The notes below the pieces were generated by a model. It made no database searches. It was not told the origin of the DNA and was given only the letters and a program-made list of their open reading frames with translations. A program made the translations under genes and the position numbers. A stretch of DNA of 46,533 nucleotides from Bacilli bacterium (GTDB taxonomy: Bacteria; Bacillota_I; Bacilli_A; RF39; UBA660), in NCBI GenBank assembly GCA_017528315.1, contig JAFXOW010000066.1, positions 1-46,533 on the forward strand. The letters are read 5' to 3'. Numbering within the stretch: the first letter of the stretch is position 1; each line of letters begins with the position of its first letter. Positions 23,211 to 32,616 of this stretch are shown here, in pieces.

Positions 23211-25292
23211 ATGGAAAAAATAAGACAAATAATAAATAACATAAAAAAATATTTTGAATTAAATGAACAAGAATTAATTGATACTTATGATTATATTAAA
23301 GATAAATATAGTAAGGAACAACTTGATGAAGTATGTGATACAACTTTAATTTTAACTACTATATATGCTGATATTGAAACTATAATTGCTAGTTTAATTC
23401 ATAAATTATTAATATATGAATTAGTAAATAAGTTTGAACTTGAAAAAAAATATTCTAAGGAAATAAATAAACTGGCAATTGGGGCATGTAAATTATTAAA
23501 ACTTATTTATTCAACTGAGAATGAGTATTTAATTGAATATTATAAAAAAGTAATTGTTGGAATGACAGAAGATGTTAGAGTTATTATGATTAATTTATCA
23601 AGTAGAGTTACTTTAATGCACAATATTTCTAAATATAATAGAGAGAAACAAAAAAGAATAGCTAAGGAATCTTTAGAAATAGTAGCACCTATTGCTCATC
23701 ATTTAGGTATTTATAAGTTAAAAAGTGAATTAGAAGATCTATCATTAAAAGTATTAAAACCAGATGTTTATTATGATATAGTTGAAAAACTTAATAGTAC
23801 CAAAAACGAGAGAGATAATTTAATTTATAAAATGGAAACCGGAGTTAAAGAGATACTTGATAATTACAATATTTCTTATGAAATAAAAGGAAGAAGTAAA
23901 AGTATTTATAGTATTTATAATAAACTTGATAAAGGTCGTAAATTTAATGATATATATGATTTGTTTGCCCTTCGTATTATGGTAGCTGATGAAGCAACTT
24001 GTTATTTGGTTTTAGGATTAATTCATTCTAAATTTAAACCAATTCCAAAAAGATTTAAAGATTTTATTGCTATGCCTAAAAGTAATGGTTATCAGTCACT
24101 TCATACTACGGTTTTTGGTGTTCAAAATACTTTATTTGAAATTCAAATTAGAACTTTTGAAATGAATGAAGTAGCCGAGAATGGATTAGCAGCTCATTGG
24201 TCATATAAAGAGCATCGAAGTGCTGATAAACTTTCTTCTACTGATCAAAAATTAGAATTTTTTAAAACCGTTATTGATCATTATCAAGAAAATGTTGATA
24301 ATAATAATTTTTTGGAATTACAAGATGATAAAATGCATGGGAATATCTATGTTTTTACACCAAAAGGGGATGTCATAGAATTACCATATGGTTCAACTCC
24401 AATAGATTTTGCTTATAAAGTTCATACGAAAGTTGGAGAAGAAATGATAGGATGTGTTGTTAATAATAAAATAGTACCACTTAACTATATTTTAGAAGAT
24501 AACGATGTTGTAAAAATTAATACTAGTAAAGGTAGTACTCCAAAATTATCTTGGTTAAAAATTGCCAAATTAAATCAAACTAAAAATAAAATAAAATCTT
24601 ATTTTAATAGAGAACATAAAGAAGAAATAATTAAATTTGGTGAAGTTACTTTAAATAAATATTTAAAAAGAAAACATTTAATCGAAAAAGAAGTATTAAG
24701 TGATGTAAATTTAAAAAAGATTTTAAAGGAATTAAAATGTAAAGATTTAAATGATTTATTATTAAATATTGGAAATGGTAAATATAGTCCTAAAACCATT
24801 ATTGATATACTTTATCCAAAAGAAAATAATACTTTAAATAAGCAAGTAATAAGTAAAAACAATAATGATATTGAAGTATTAGGAATATCAGATATTAAAG
24901 TGTTGATTGCTTCATGTTGTAATCCAATACCAGGAGATGAGATAGTTGGAGTAATAACTAAAAGTAAAGGAATAACAATTCATAATAAAAATTGTTTGAA
25001 TCTTAAAAATAAAGAAAGATTAATTAAAGTTAATTTTAAGGAATTTACTAAAAATAGTTATCTAACCAAAATTAAAGTTTATACGATAGATAATCATAGT
25101 CATTTAGGAGACTTGATTGGAAAGATCTCTAATAGTGGTATTATAGTTAATAATGTTACTACTAATATAGTTGATTTAAAATATAATTATTTAATTAGTT
25201 TTCATATTAAGAATAAAACAGAATTGGATTATCTAATTAGTAATATTAAAAAGTTAGATTATGTTTTAAATGTAGAAAGGATTATTAAATGA
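23211..25292 (+). CDS. relA: RelA/SpoT family (p)ppGpp synthetase with degenerate hydrolase domain
   Basis: Long RSH proteins make (p)ppGpp from ATP and GTP/GDP on starved ribosomes and usually also degrade it. The synthetase domain looks intact: GRSKSIYSIY (227-236), YDLFALRI, RFKDFIAMPKSNGYQSLHT (281-299) and EIQIRT (310-315). The TGS domain (about 385-450), the Cys zinc-finger/RIS region (ASCCNPIPGDEIVG) and the C-terminal ACT domain (about 620-693) are present. The N-terminal HD hydrolase has lost its metal residues: the HDxxED position reads IHKLLIYE (63-70) and LADR reads LSSR (129-132). Hydrolysis is therefore probably absent. It overlaps dtd by four bases, the usual Bacilli pair. Confidence 0.93.
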   Translation: MEKIRQIINNIKKYFELNEQELIDTYDYIKDKYSKEQLDEVCDTTLILTTIYADIETIIASLIHKLLIYELVNKFELEKKYSKEINKLAIGACKLLKLIYSTENEYLIEYYKKVIVGMTEDVRVIMINLSSRVTLMHNISKYNREKQKRIAKESLEIVAPIAHHLGIYKLKSELEDLSLKVLKPDVYYDIVEKLNSTKNERDNLIYKMETGVKEILDNYNISYEIKGRSKSIYSIYNKLDKGRKFNDIYDLFALRIMVADEATCYLVLGLIHSKFKPIPKRFKDFIAMPKSNGYQSLHTTVFGVQNTLFEIQIRTFEMNEVAENGLAAHWSYKEHRSADKLSSTDQKLEFFKTVIDHYQENVDNNNFLELQDDKMHGNIYVFTPKGDVIELPYGSTPIDFAYKVHTKVGEEMIGCVVNNKIVPLNYILEDNDVVKINTSKGSTPKLSWLKIAKLNQTKNKIKSYFNREHKEEIIKFGEVTLNKYLKRKHLIEKEVLSDVNLKKILKELKCKDLNDLLLNIGNGKYSPKTIIDILYPKENNTLNKQVISKNNNDIEVLGISDIKVLIASCCNPIPGDEIVGVITKSKGITIHNKNCLNLKNKERLIKVNFKEFTKNSYLTKIKVYTIDNHSHLGDLIGKISNSGIIVNNVTTNIVDLKYNYLISFHIKNKTELDYLISNIKKLDYVLNVERIIK

Positions 25293-25732
25293 AAGTAGTA
25301 GTTCAAAGAGTTAAAAATTCAAGTGTTCATGTTGATGGTAAACTTGTAGGTAAATCAGGATATGGTTTTATGTTACTTGTTTCATTTACTGAAGGTGATA
25401 ATGAAGATATAATTAATTATATGGTTAATAAAATAGTAAATTTAAGAATAATGGATGATGATAATCATGTAATGAATAAAAGTATTTTAGATATTAAGGG
25501 AAGTATTTTATCAATATCCCAATTTACTTTATATGGTGATACTAAAAAAGGGAATAGGCCTAGTTATATTAAAGCTTTAAGAGGAGAAGATTCAGTTAAA
25601 TTATATGATTTATTTAATGAAAAATTGAGTAAATATGTACCAGTTGAAACTGGAATATTTGGAGCTTTCATGGAAGTTAGTTTAATAAATGATGGACCAG
25701 TTACAATTATACTTGAAAAGGAGAATTTATGA
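25289..25732 (+). CDS. dtd: D-aminoacyl-tRNA deacylase
   Basis: Dtd removes D-amino acids wrongly attached to tRNA. The 147 residues include SQFTLYGD (about 77-84) and NDGPVTI near 134-140, which form the cross-dimer active site, and the family start MKVVVQRVKNSSV. The Gly-cisPro pair typical of chiral proofreading is seen as GP in NDGPVT. It overlaps rel by ATGA and overlaps the next gene by four bases, so it is in the middle of a tight operon. Confidence 0.96.
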   Translation: MKVVVQRVKNSSVHVDGKLVGKSGYGFMLLVSFTEGDNEDIINYMVNKIVNLRIMDDDNHVMNKSILDIKGSILSISQFTLYGDTKKGNRPSYIKALRGEDSVKLYDLFNEKLSKYVPVETGIFGAFMEVSLINDGPVTIILEKENL

Positions 25733-26616
25733 AAATATTATGTATAGGTAATACATCTTATGATATTACAATACCTGTAGAAGAGTTTCCTATTGAAAAT
25801 AAAAAAATACGTTTAAAAGATAAATTGGTAGAATGTGGTGGAGGTTCAGCATCAACAGGAGCAATTCTTCTTTCTAAATGGAATATTGATACTTTTATAG
25901 CTAGTACTATTGGTAATGACTTTTATGGTGAACAAATAAAAAAGGAATATTTAGAAGCAGGAGTTAATACCAAATTTTTACAAACTAAAGATATTAAAAC
26001 GACAACTAGTTTTATTATTACTAATGTAACCTCTGGAACTAGAACCATTTTAACTAGTAAGGATGAAAATTTAACATATGATAGGAATATTGATTTAGAT
26101 TTTGATTATATATTAGTAGATGGAGAGCATATGGAAACTGCTTATGATACTATTATTAAAAGACCAAGTAGTAAAGTATTAATTGATGCTGGTCGAGTGA
26201 ATGATAATATTTTAAAACTTTGTACAGTTTCAGATTATATTGTTTGTTCAAATGATTTTGCAAAAGATTATACTAACATAGATTTTGAATATAGTGATTA
26301 TGATACTTTAAAAATAGTATATGATCAAATTCAAAAAGATTTCAAAGGTATAGTTATTATTACTTTAGAAAGTTATGGTTCAATGATTAAAATTAATAAT
26401 GAATATAAAATTATTCCAAGTATAAAAGTTAAAGCGATAGATTCAACTGGTGCTGGAGATATTTATCATGCAAGTTTATTATATTTTATCAGTCAAGGAA
26501 TGGAAATAACTTCTGCAATGAGATATGCAAATATTACTGGAGCTATTTCAACAACTAGACTTGGAGGTCGTAATAGTATACCAAGTCTTGAGGAAGTGCT
26601 TGCATATGTTAAATAA
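25729..26616 (+). CDS. PfkB family sugar kinase
   Basis: A ribokinase-like kinase of 295 residues. The N-terminal sugar-binding part has GGGSASTGAILLSKWN (about 39-54) and GNDFYGE; the C-terminal signature DSTGAGD (about 238-244) carries the catalytic Asp and anion hole. The substrate cannot be read from the sequence; fructose, ribose, adenosine and tagatose-phosphate kinases all look alike. It overlaps dtd by four bases and the Smr gene by 11. No sugar transporter or isomerase lies nearby. Confidence 0.88.
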   Translation: MKILCIGNTSYDITIPVEEFPIENKKIRLKDKLVECGGGSASTGAILLSKWNIDTFIASTIGNDFYGEQIKKEYLEAGVNTKFLQTKDIKTTTSFIITNVTSGTRTILTSKDENLTYDRNIDLDFDYILVDGEHMETAYDTIIKRPSSKVLIDAGRVNDNILKLCTVSDYIVCSNDFAKDYTNIDFEYSDYDTLKIVYDQIQKDFKGIVIITLESYGSMIKINNEYKIIPSIKVKAIDSTGAGDIYHASLLYFISQGMEITSAMRYANITGAISTTRLGGRNSIPSLEEVLAYVK

Positions 26617-26857
26617 TTATCCAACCTTAGATTTACATGGAGAATATTTAGAAAGTGCTATTATTTTAACAAAAGAATTTATAAATGATAATATTTCTTT
26701 AAAAAATGAATATATTAATATAATTCATGGAATAGGAACTGATACTTTAAGAAAAGGCATACATGATTATTTAAAACACGAAAAACGGGTATTATCTTAT
26801 AAAAGGAATTTCTTTAATTTAGGTGAAACAATCGTTAGATTAAAGTTAGAAATGTAA
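26606..26857 (+). CDS. Small stand-alone Smr domain protein
   Basis: The 83 residues comprise almost only an Smr domain, a DNA/RNA-binding or nicking fold found at the C-terminus of MutS2. LDLHGEYLESAI (about 7-18) gives the LDLHG motif, and IIHGIGTDTLRKGIHDYL (about 38-55) gives the HGxG loop. The last part carries basic residues likely to touch nucleic acid. The start is the ATG at 26606, inside the end of the PfkB gene, with GAGGAAGTG upstream; the longer reading from 26525 lies wholly inside the kinase gene and is not real. Confidence 0.82.
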   Translation: MLNNYPTLDLHGEYLESAIILTKEFINDNISLKNEYINIIHGIGTDTLRKGIHDYLKHEKRVLSYKRNFFNLGETIVRLKLEM

Positions 26858-26914
26858 TTTTAGTTGATTTATTAATAATAATATGTTAGTCTATGAAAAA
26901 AGAAAGGAAATGTT

Positions 26915-27481
26915 ATGAGTAAATTAGTTGTAATATCAGGGCCATCTGGTGCTGGAAAAGGTTGTGTTGTTAAAGAACTTTTAAATATTTATAAAGAAAA
27001 AAAAGATAAGGTACATTTATCAGTATCAGCAACTACAAGAAGTCCAAGAGAAGGGGAAGTTGAAGGAATAAACTATTATTTTATAAAAGAAAGTGACTTC
27101 TTAAAGAAAATAAAAAATAAAGAATTTATAGAATATAATAAATATGGAACCGGAAAATATTATGGTACTTTAAAAAAGCATGTTTTAAATTATTTAAATA
27201 AAGGATATGATGTAATTTTAGAAATTGATATAAATGGATATAAACAAGTAATTAGTAATTATAAAGAGGCTTTAGGAATCTTTATCATGCCACCTAGTTT
27301 AAAAATACTTGAACAAAGATTAAGAGATCGGGGAACTGAAACTGAAGAACAGATAAAAAGTCGTTTAAAAACAGCCGATGAAGAAATAAAAAATAAAAAT
27401 ATTTATCCATATATTATCATAAATGAAGATGGCAAAGTATATGATGCAGCCCTTAAGGTTTATAATTTAATAAAACAATGA
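26915..27481 (+). CDS. gmk: Guanylate kinase
   Basis: Gmk converts GMP to GDP using ATP, an essential nucleotide step that also bears on (p)ppGpp metabolism. The 188 residues have the P-loop GPSGAGKG (9-16), SATTRSPREGEVEGINYYF (about 38-56; GMP binding), GTGKYYGT, and the lid region with RLRDRGTETEEQIKSRL. AAAGGAAA precedes the ATG. It is 57 bases after the Smr gene and ends at a terminator. Confidence 0.96.
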   Translation: MSKLVVISGPSGAGKGCVVKELLNIYKEKKDKVHLSVSATTRSPREGEVEGINYYFIKESDFLKKIKNKEFIEYNKYGTGKYYGTLKKHVLNYLNKGYDVILEIDINGYKQVISNYKEALGIFIMPPSLKILEQRLRDRGTETEEQIKSRLKTADEEIKNKNIYPYIIINEDGKVYDAALKVYNLIKQ

Positions 27482-27484
27482 ATT

Positions 27485-27512
27485 AAAAGTTTAAAAAGAC
27501 TTTTTTTTCTTT
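27485..27512 (+). terminator. Terminator after gmk
   Basis: AAAAGT (27485-27490) pairs with ACTTTT (27499-27504), followed by a run of T. Confidence 0.6.
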
Positions 27513-27552
27513 TATTTTTATAGTATAATCTATTTAAGAATAGAGGGATATA

Positions 27553-29070
27553 ATGATAATTAGAAAACCATATGCTTTTTTAATAAAATATTTTAAAATT
27601 ATTCATATAATTTTATTTGTTTTAATGAGTTATTTAACTTATAAAACAAGACTTGTTTATTTTTTCTTTAGAGATTATGCTGGAACTGGAACTTATACTT
27701 ATATTAATAATATAGCTTCATTTTATGTGAATATTTTTATGGTTTTTGTAGCATTGGTATTAGTTGTTCTTTTAATATTAATTTATTTATTAATGAAACA
27801 AAAAGAAAAGAAAGTTTTAATTTATTTATTAGGAACAATATTTTATTTTTTATCTTTTATATCATATATTTTCTTTATTACGGTTTTTAGAAATTTAGAA
27901 TATTCATCGTACAATACTCAGATATTGTTATTATTTAGAGATATTAGTCTATTTATATATTATTTAAATTATATTTTTATAGTCATTGCCTTTATAAGAG
28001 GTTTTGGATTTAATATAAAACAGTTTAATTTTGGAAAAGATTTAATGGAACTTGATATAAGTGATGAAGATCGTGAAGAAATAGAAGTTAGTAGTGGTAT
28101 TGACTATGAAAATGTAAGTAATTTTGTTAGAAGAAGAAAACGTAATTTTATGTATTATATAAAAGAAAATTCGTTTATTTTAACATTTCTTTTAGGTATG
28201 ATTTTAGTATTTTTTGGAGCAAAGTTATATATAACTAATTTTATAACTGATAAAGTTTATAGTATAGGAGAAATTGTTAATATTCAAAATGTTGAATATG
28301 TTATTAATAATTGCTTTATTATTAATAAAGATAGTAGTGGAAATATTATAAAAGAAAATGCTAATTATGTTATAATTGATTTAAATATTATAAATAAAAA
28401 TACTAATGATATAACCATAAGTAGTAATGTTCATAGATTAAAGGTTAATAATAAATATTATTATAATATAACTAATGTTAATAGTAATTTTGATGAATTT
28501 GGAACTATATATAAAAATAAAATTTTAAAAAGCAATGAAAATAATAATTTGATACTTGTATATGAAATTGAAAATAATTATCAAAATATGTTATTAGAAT
28601 TATTTCAAGAAAGAGAAGAACACGGAAATGAAGCAATTTTTCATTATAAAAAAGTAAAACTAGAACCTTATGAATTTAAAGAAATTGATTTAGGAAGTTT
28701 TGCTTTAAATCAAGTAATTTCTCTTAATAATTCTTATTTTGGACAAGGTGAATTTAGTATTTTAAATATGGATATTAAAGAGAATGTATCTTATAAATAT
28801 AATAAATGCATAACGGAAGATAAATGTTATGAATATGAGAAAATTATCATACCTAATCAAGGATATAATATTTTAAAAATAAATTATAAATTAGATATTG
28901 ATAAAAATTTATTTAGATATTTAATTATTAATAATAAAACTTTAAAAAATATTACACCAAATAATTATGAAGAGAATAGTGTTTTATTAGAAATTCCAAA
29001 TGATATAAGTAGTGATAATTTAATACTTAATTTTAATATAAGGGGAGTTAAGTTTAATATAGTGAGATAA
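27553..29070 (+). CDS. Multi-pass membrane protein with DUF4352-like extracellular domain
   Basis: I recognise no named family. The 505 residues begin with about four hydrophobic helices (roughly 12-30, 50-80, 86-113 and 124-150). A charged cytoplasmic stretch (about 160-200, including DISDEDREEIEVSS and RRRKR) is followed by a fifth helix (about 207-226). The last 280 residues are beta-rich and probably outside the cell. YSIGEIVNIQNVEYVINNC with NYVIIDLNIINKNTND resembles a DUF4352 immunoglobulin-like domain. A CITEDKCYEYEK pair of Cys may form a disulphide. It lies before cadherin-like and SEDS genes, so an envelope role is likely. Confidence 0.75.
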   Translation: MIIRKPYAFLIKYFKIIHIILFVLMSYLTYKTRLVYFFFRDYAGTGTYTYINNIASFYVNIFMVFVALVLVVLLILIYLLMKQKEKKVLIYLLGTIFYFLSFISYIFFITVFRNLEYSSYNTQILLLFRDISLFIYYLNYIFIVIAFIRGFGFNIKQFNFGKDLMELDISDEDREEIEVSSGIDYENVSNFVRRRKRNFMYYIKENSFILTFLLGMILVFFGAKLYITNFITDKVYSIGEIVNIQNVEYVINNCFIINKDSSGNIIKENANYVIIDLNIINKNTNDITISSNVHRLKVNNKYYYNITNVNSNFDEFGTIYKNKILKSNENNNLILVYEIENNYQNMLLELFQEREEHGNEAIFHYKKVKLEPYEFKEIDLGSFALNQVISLNNSYFGQGEFSILNMDIKENVSYKYNKCITEDKCYEYEKIIIPNQGYNILKINYKLDIDKNLFRYLIINNKTLKNITPNNYEENSVLLEIPNDISSDNLILNFNIRGVKFNIVR

Positions 29071-29082
29071 AGGTATATCTAC

Positions 29083-29111
29083 TTGAAAAAATAAATGTTT
29101 TTTGATATACT
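29083..29111 (+). promoter_or_regulatory. Promoter of the cadherin-like gene
   Basis: TTGAAA (29083-29088) and TATACT (29106-29111) are 17 bases apart. An inverted repeat (GTATATC/GATATAC) overlaps both boxes and could be an operator or a terminator stem for the preceding gene. Confidence 0.55.
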
Positions 29112-29131
29112 AGTCTATAGTAGAGGTGCGT

Positions 29132-30556
29132 ATGAAAAGAATAATAACTTTTTTATTGATAATAGTGATGTTTTTAAGTTTTAATATAAATATGTTAAAT
29201 GTTAAAGCTGAAGGTGAAGAGAACGAAACTAGTGAAACGGGAGAAAATGATGATTCATCTGATGAGTCAGGAGATGAAGGAGAGTCTGGTTCTTCTGGCA
29301 GTGGAGATAGTACATCTTTGGAAAGTGATGCAACTTTAATAAATATTACTATTAATGGTGAAAATATTGTCTGTGAGAAGTTTGTTTGTGAAAAAATTAT
29401 TACTGATAATGAAGTAACTAAAGCAACTATAAAATATGAATTGAAAAATCCTAAAGCTAAGATAGAAGAAGGTAAAGAAAGTCCTCAAGTTTTAGAACTT
29501 AAAGAAGGAGAAGACAATGAACTTAAAGTAAAAGTTACAAGTGAAGATAAAACTAAAACTAATACATATACTTTTAAAATAACTAAAAAAGTTATGTCTA
29601 CTGATAGTACGTTAAAGAAATTAATTGTTAATGGAACTGAAATAAGTTTGAATGAAAATGAAACTAAATATAAGACAACAGTGAGTTTCAATACAAAAAA
29701 AGTTGAAATAGAAGCAGTACCTACTAGTGATAAAGCAACTGTTGTCGATTTTAAAAATAATAAAGCCAGTTTTGATTTTTTTGAAAATAGTAAAGAATTT
29801 AAAATAAAAGTTAAGTCAGAAGCAGGAGATATGGTAACTTATACTGTAACGGTTACTAAGAGAAGCGAAGCTGATATAACATTAAAATCAATAACTATCA
29901 AAAATCATGAAATAGATTTTGACAGTGAAGTAACTGATTATGAAATAAAAGTTTTAAAAAATGTTGACAAGTTAGATATAACTGCTAAGGCAACGGATTC
30001 AAAAGCAACTGTTAAAATAACTAATCCTAAACTTACAGTTGGAGAAAATGAAGTTAAAATTGAAGTTTCTAATGATGGTAATAAAAGTGAATATATAATA
30101 AAAGTTATTAAATTAAATGAAGATGATAAGACCCTTGCTAATTTAAAGTCATTAGAAATAGATAATTATGAATTGAATTTTAAACCTGATAAATATGAGT
30201 ATACTTTAAAAATAGAAAATGAGAATTATTTAGCTATTAAAGCTATTGCAAAGCTTACTGAAGCTGATGTTGAAATAACAGGTAACTTGGATTTAGAAGA
30301 TGGAAGTATTATTAAAATAAAAGTTACTTATGATGATGAATTTTATAATGTTTATAAAATTAATATTGAAAAATCAGGTAGTAGTTTAGTATCACGTAAT
30401 AAAATATCGAAAAAAGCGATAGTTGCTGGTATTATATTTAATATTTTTTGTGGAATAACAATAGGAATAGTTCAATTTATAACTAAGAAGAAAAGAGAAA
30501 AGAAAGCTCTCGATATAGAAAAAATAAAAGATGAAGAAGTAATAGATATAATTTAA
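29132..30556 (+). CDS. Secreted, membrane-anchored protein with cadherin-like beta-sandwich repeats
   Basis: The 474 residues start with a signal peptide (about 1-25, ending near NVKAEG), then a Ser/Gly/Asp/Glu low-complexity linker (about 30-65). Four tandem beta-sandwich units follow, the last three recurring with STLKKLIVNGTEISLNENE-, DITLKSITIKNHEIDFDSE- and KTLANLKSLEIDNYELNF-type openings, as in the PF12733 cadherin-like family. A membrane helix (about 430-450) and a basic tail end the protein. The ATG at 29132 was chosen over the GTG at 29126, which is part of the GAGGTG ribosome site. It probably lies outside the membrane and binds a wall or protein partner. A SEDS gene follows after 12 bases. 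Confidence 0.82.
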   Translation: MKRIITFLLIIVMFLSFNINMLNVKAEGEENETSETGENDDSSDESGDEGESGSSGSGDSTSLESDATLINITINGENIVCEKFVCEKIITDNEVTKATIKYELKNPKAKIEEGKESPQVLELKEGEDNELKVKVTSEDKTKTNTYTFKITKKVMSTDSTLKKLIVNGTEISLNENETKYKTTVSFNTKKVEIEAVPTSDKATVVDFKNNKASFDFFENSKEFKIKVKSEAGDMVTYTVTVTKRSEADITLKSITIKNHEIDFDSEVTDYEIKVLKNVDKLDITAKATDSKATVKITNPKLTVGENEVKIEVSNDGNKSEYIIKVIKLNEDDKTLANLKSLEIDNYELNFKPDKYEYTLKIENENYLAIKAIAKLTEADVEITGNLDLEDGSIIKIKVTYDDEFYNVYKINIEKSGSSLVSRNKISKKAIVAGIIFNIFCGITIGIVQFITKKKREKKALDIEKIKDEEVIDII

Positions 30557-30568
30557 AGGAATGATTTT

Positions 30569-31684
30569 ATGGTAAGAAAACTTGATAAATGGTTAGTTTT
30601 TAGTGTAATAATTTTATTAATTATTGGACTTGTTATGATATTTTCAGCATCTAATGTTACAAGTTATATGAAGTATGCGAAAAGTCCATATTATTACTTT
30701 TTACGCCAATTTATCTTTTTAATACCTAGTTTAATCATTTCTTTTTTTATTTTAAAAATAGATACTAAAGTTTATTATTATTTTAGTTTTCTTTTAATGT
30801 TAATTATTATTGGTTTACTTGGAGTAGTTTTAATATATGGAAAAATTACCAATCAAGCGAGAAGTTGGTTTGTCTTATTTAAAGTAATAACATTACAACC
30901 ATCTGAATTTGCTAAAATAATAACCATTGTATGGTTTAGTTGCTATTATAGTCTCAAAAAAAATTGTAATAACTTTAAAAAAGTATTATTTCCCTTATTA
31001 ATAGCTTTTGGAGTTGCTTTACTTATTGCTATTCAACCAGATTTAGGTACAACAATTCTTTATTCAGGAATAGTATTTATGATGTTTTTAGTCTTACCAA
31101 TTAAAAAGAAAATAAAAAGAAATAGTTTTATTGGAATAATTGTAATTATTGGAATAGCTTTACTTTTACTTTTAAATAATGGAGTTAAAATTCTATTTGA
31201 TAGGCAAATGGAAAGATTTGAATTTTTAAGGCCATGTGAAAGAATATATGGAAATGGTAATCAAGTGTGTAATGGTTATATTGCTATTAATAATGGAGGA
31301 CTTTTTGGAAAAGGTCTTGGTAATAGTACTCAAAAATATTTATATTTACCAGAAGCTTATACTGACTTCATTTTTGCTATTGTTGTTGAAGAATTAGGGG
31401 TTATAGCATCTATTGGTATTTTGTTATTAATGTTTATTGTTTTATGGAGAATATTTTTAATAGGAAAACGGAGTAAAACTTCAAGGGGTTCTCTTCTTTG
31501 TTATGGTATATTTTGGTATATATTATTACATATTCTAATCAACTTAGGTGGACTATTAGGACTTATGCCTTTAACGGGTGTACCTTTACCATTTCTATCG
31601 TATGGTGGATCATATTTAATGTGTTTAATTGCTAGTATTGCCGTAGTTTTAAGAGTTGATTTAGAAAGTAAGATTAGTAAATAG
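30569..31684 (+). CDS. SEDS family protein (FtsW/RodA/SpoVE)
   Basis: SEDS proteins are peptidoglycan glycosyltransferases that work with a class B penicillin-binding protein. The 371 residues have about ten hydrophobic segments. GLVMIFSASNV near 20-30, LQPSEFAKI (about 110-118), IAIQPDLGTTILY near 150-162, and the C-terminal LGLMPLTGVPLPFLSYGGS (about 330-348) are all family landmarks. Whether it is FtsW, RodA or sporulation-specific SpoVE cannot be decided here; the ending and the FSASN opening favour the FtsW/SpoVE side. No penicillin-binding protein gene is adjacent. It is 12 bases after the cadherin-like gene. Confidence 0.9.
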   Translation: MVRKLDKWLVFSVIILLIIGLVMIFSASNVTSYMKYAKSPYYYFLRQFIFLIPSLIISFFILKIDTKVYYYFSFLLMLIIIGLLGVVLIYGKITNQARSWFVLFKVITLQPSEFAKIITIVWFSCYYSLKKNCNNFKKVLFPLLIAFGVALLIAIQPDLGTTILYSGIVFMMFLVLPIKKKIKRNSFIGIIVIIGIALLLLLNNGVKILFDRQMERFEFLRPCERIYGNGNQVCNGYIAINNGGLFGKGLGNSTQKYLYLPEAYTDFIFAIVVEELGVIASIGILLLMFIVLWRIFLIGKRSKTSRGSLLCYGIFWYILLHILINLGGLLGLMPLTGVPLPFLSYGGSYLMCLIASIAVVLRVDLESKISK

Positions 31685-31693
31685 GAGAAATAT

Positions 31694-32428
31694 ATGAATT
31701 ATTATTTAGTTTTTCATTTAGATAGAAATGGTAAGAACGGAATTGTATTATATCATACCAATGATTTAGAAGAGATGGATGAATTTATTGGTGTACGTTT
31801 TAGAAATAGAAATGATGTTATAAAAATATTTAACAATGATATTGGTGAATTTTGTCTTGATAGAATGGATTCGATAAAAAATGAAAATTTAAGAAATAAT
31901 CATAATAGATTAGGATCCGTTTCTCTTTTTTGTAGATATCAAAATAATTATGGTACATTTACTTATAAAATTCCTATTATTTATAAGAATGATAAAAAGT
32001 TACTACCAGATGATGAATGTTTAAAGAAAATTGAAAAGTCTTTAAATGATGATAATAAGTTAAAAAAATTATTTAATGAAAAAAGTTACTTACTTTCTAA
32101 AAATGAATATGAGTTAATTATACTTTATTTTAGACATCATGATGAACGTCGTAAAAAAGAATTTATATATCATTTTATAAATCGTATTCTAGAAATGAGT
32201 GATATAAAAAAATATTTTTTCTTTCGTAGTTTAATGAATGTATGTAATTTAAATCAAGTTATTGATAATGATCTAGAAGTTAAAGATAATTTGAAAAAAC
32301 CTAAAAATGAGAGTTATTCTGATGATGATTATTTTACAAGTTTAGTTGAAAAATCAGATTATGATATGCTTAATAAATATTATGATTTAGAAAAAATTAT
32401 GAGAGATAGTAATATTTATAAAAAATAG
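31694..32428 (+). CDS. Hypothetical protein, 244 residues
   Basis: I do not recognise this protein. It is cytoplasmic, hydrophilic, and rich in Asp, Asn and Lys. The N-terminal 100 residues look like an alpha/beta domain (YYLVFHLDRNGKNGIVLYHT; GSVSLFCRYQNNYGTFTYKI). The C-terminal part is helical with basic runs (FRHHDERRKKEF) and an acidic end. It lies 9 bases after the SEDS gene with TAGGAG as ribosome site and ends at a strong terminator, so it is the last gene of that unit. Confidence 0.7.
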   Translation: MNYYLVFHLDRNGKNGIVLYHTNDLEEMDEFIGVRFRNRNDVIKIFNNDIGEFCLDRMDSIKNENLRNNHNRLGSVSLFCRYQNNYGTFTYKIPIIYKNDKKLLPDDECLKKIEKSLNDDNKLKKLFNEKSYLLSKNEYELIILYFRHHDERRKKEFIYHFINRILEMSDIKKYFFFRSLMNVCNLNQVIDNDLEVKDNLKKPKNESYSDDDYFTSLVEKSDYDMLNKYYDLEKIMRDSNIYKK

Positions 32429-32494
32429 GTATTAGCAATTAAAATAAATATTATTTTAGGTTTTTCTAAATCAATGATGTATGTTTTGATAAAA

Positions 32495-32526
32495 AAATAG
32501 TTGTTTTTAAAAGCAACTATTTTTAA
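32495..32526 (+). terminator. Terminator after the SEDS unit
   Basis: AAATAGTTG (32495-32503) pairs with CAACTATTT (32514-32522), and the inner bases can also pair. A short T run follows. Confidence 0.75.
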
Positions 32527-32616
32527 TTATCTTATATATTAATGTTGCTTTTTTTTTTAAAAATGGTATTATATAGTTCAAGATGCAGAAACTGTGCTAA
32601 TTTTATAGGAGAAAAT

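Noticed and set aside
32542-32616. 25-residue N-terminal extension of the CoaE-GT2 fusion
   Set aside because: It has no ribosome site, overlaps T-rich non-coding DNA after a terminator, and the ATG at 32617 has TAGGAG and begins the P-loop domain directly.
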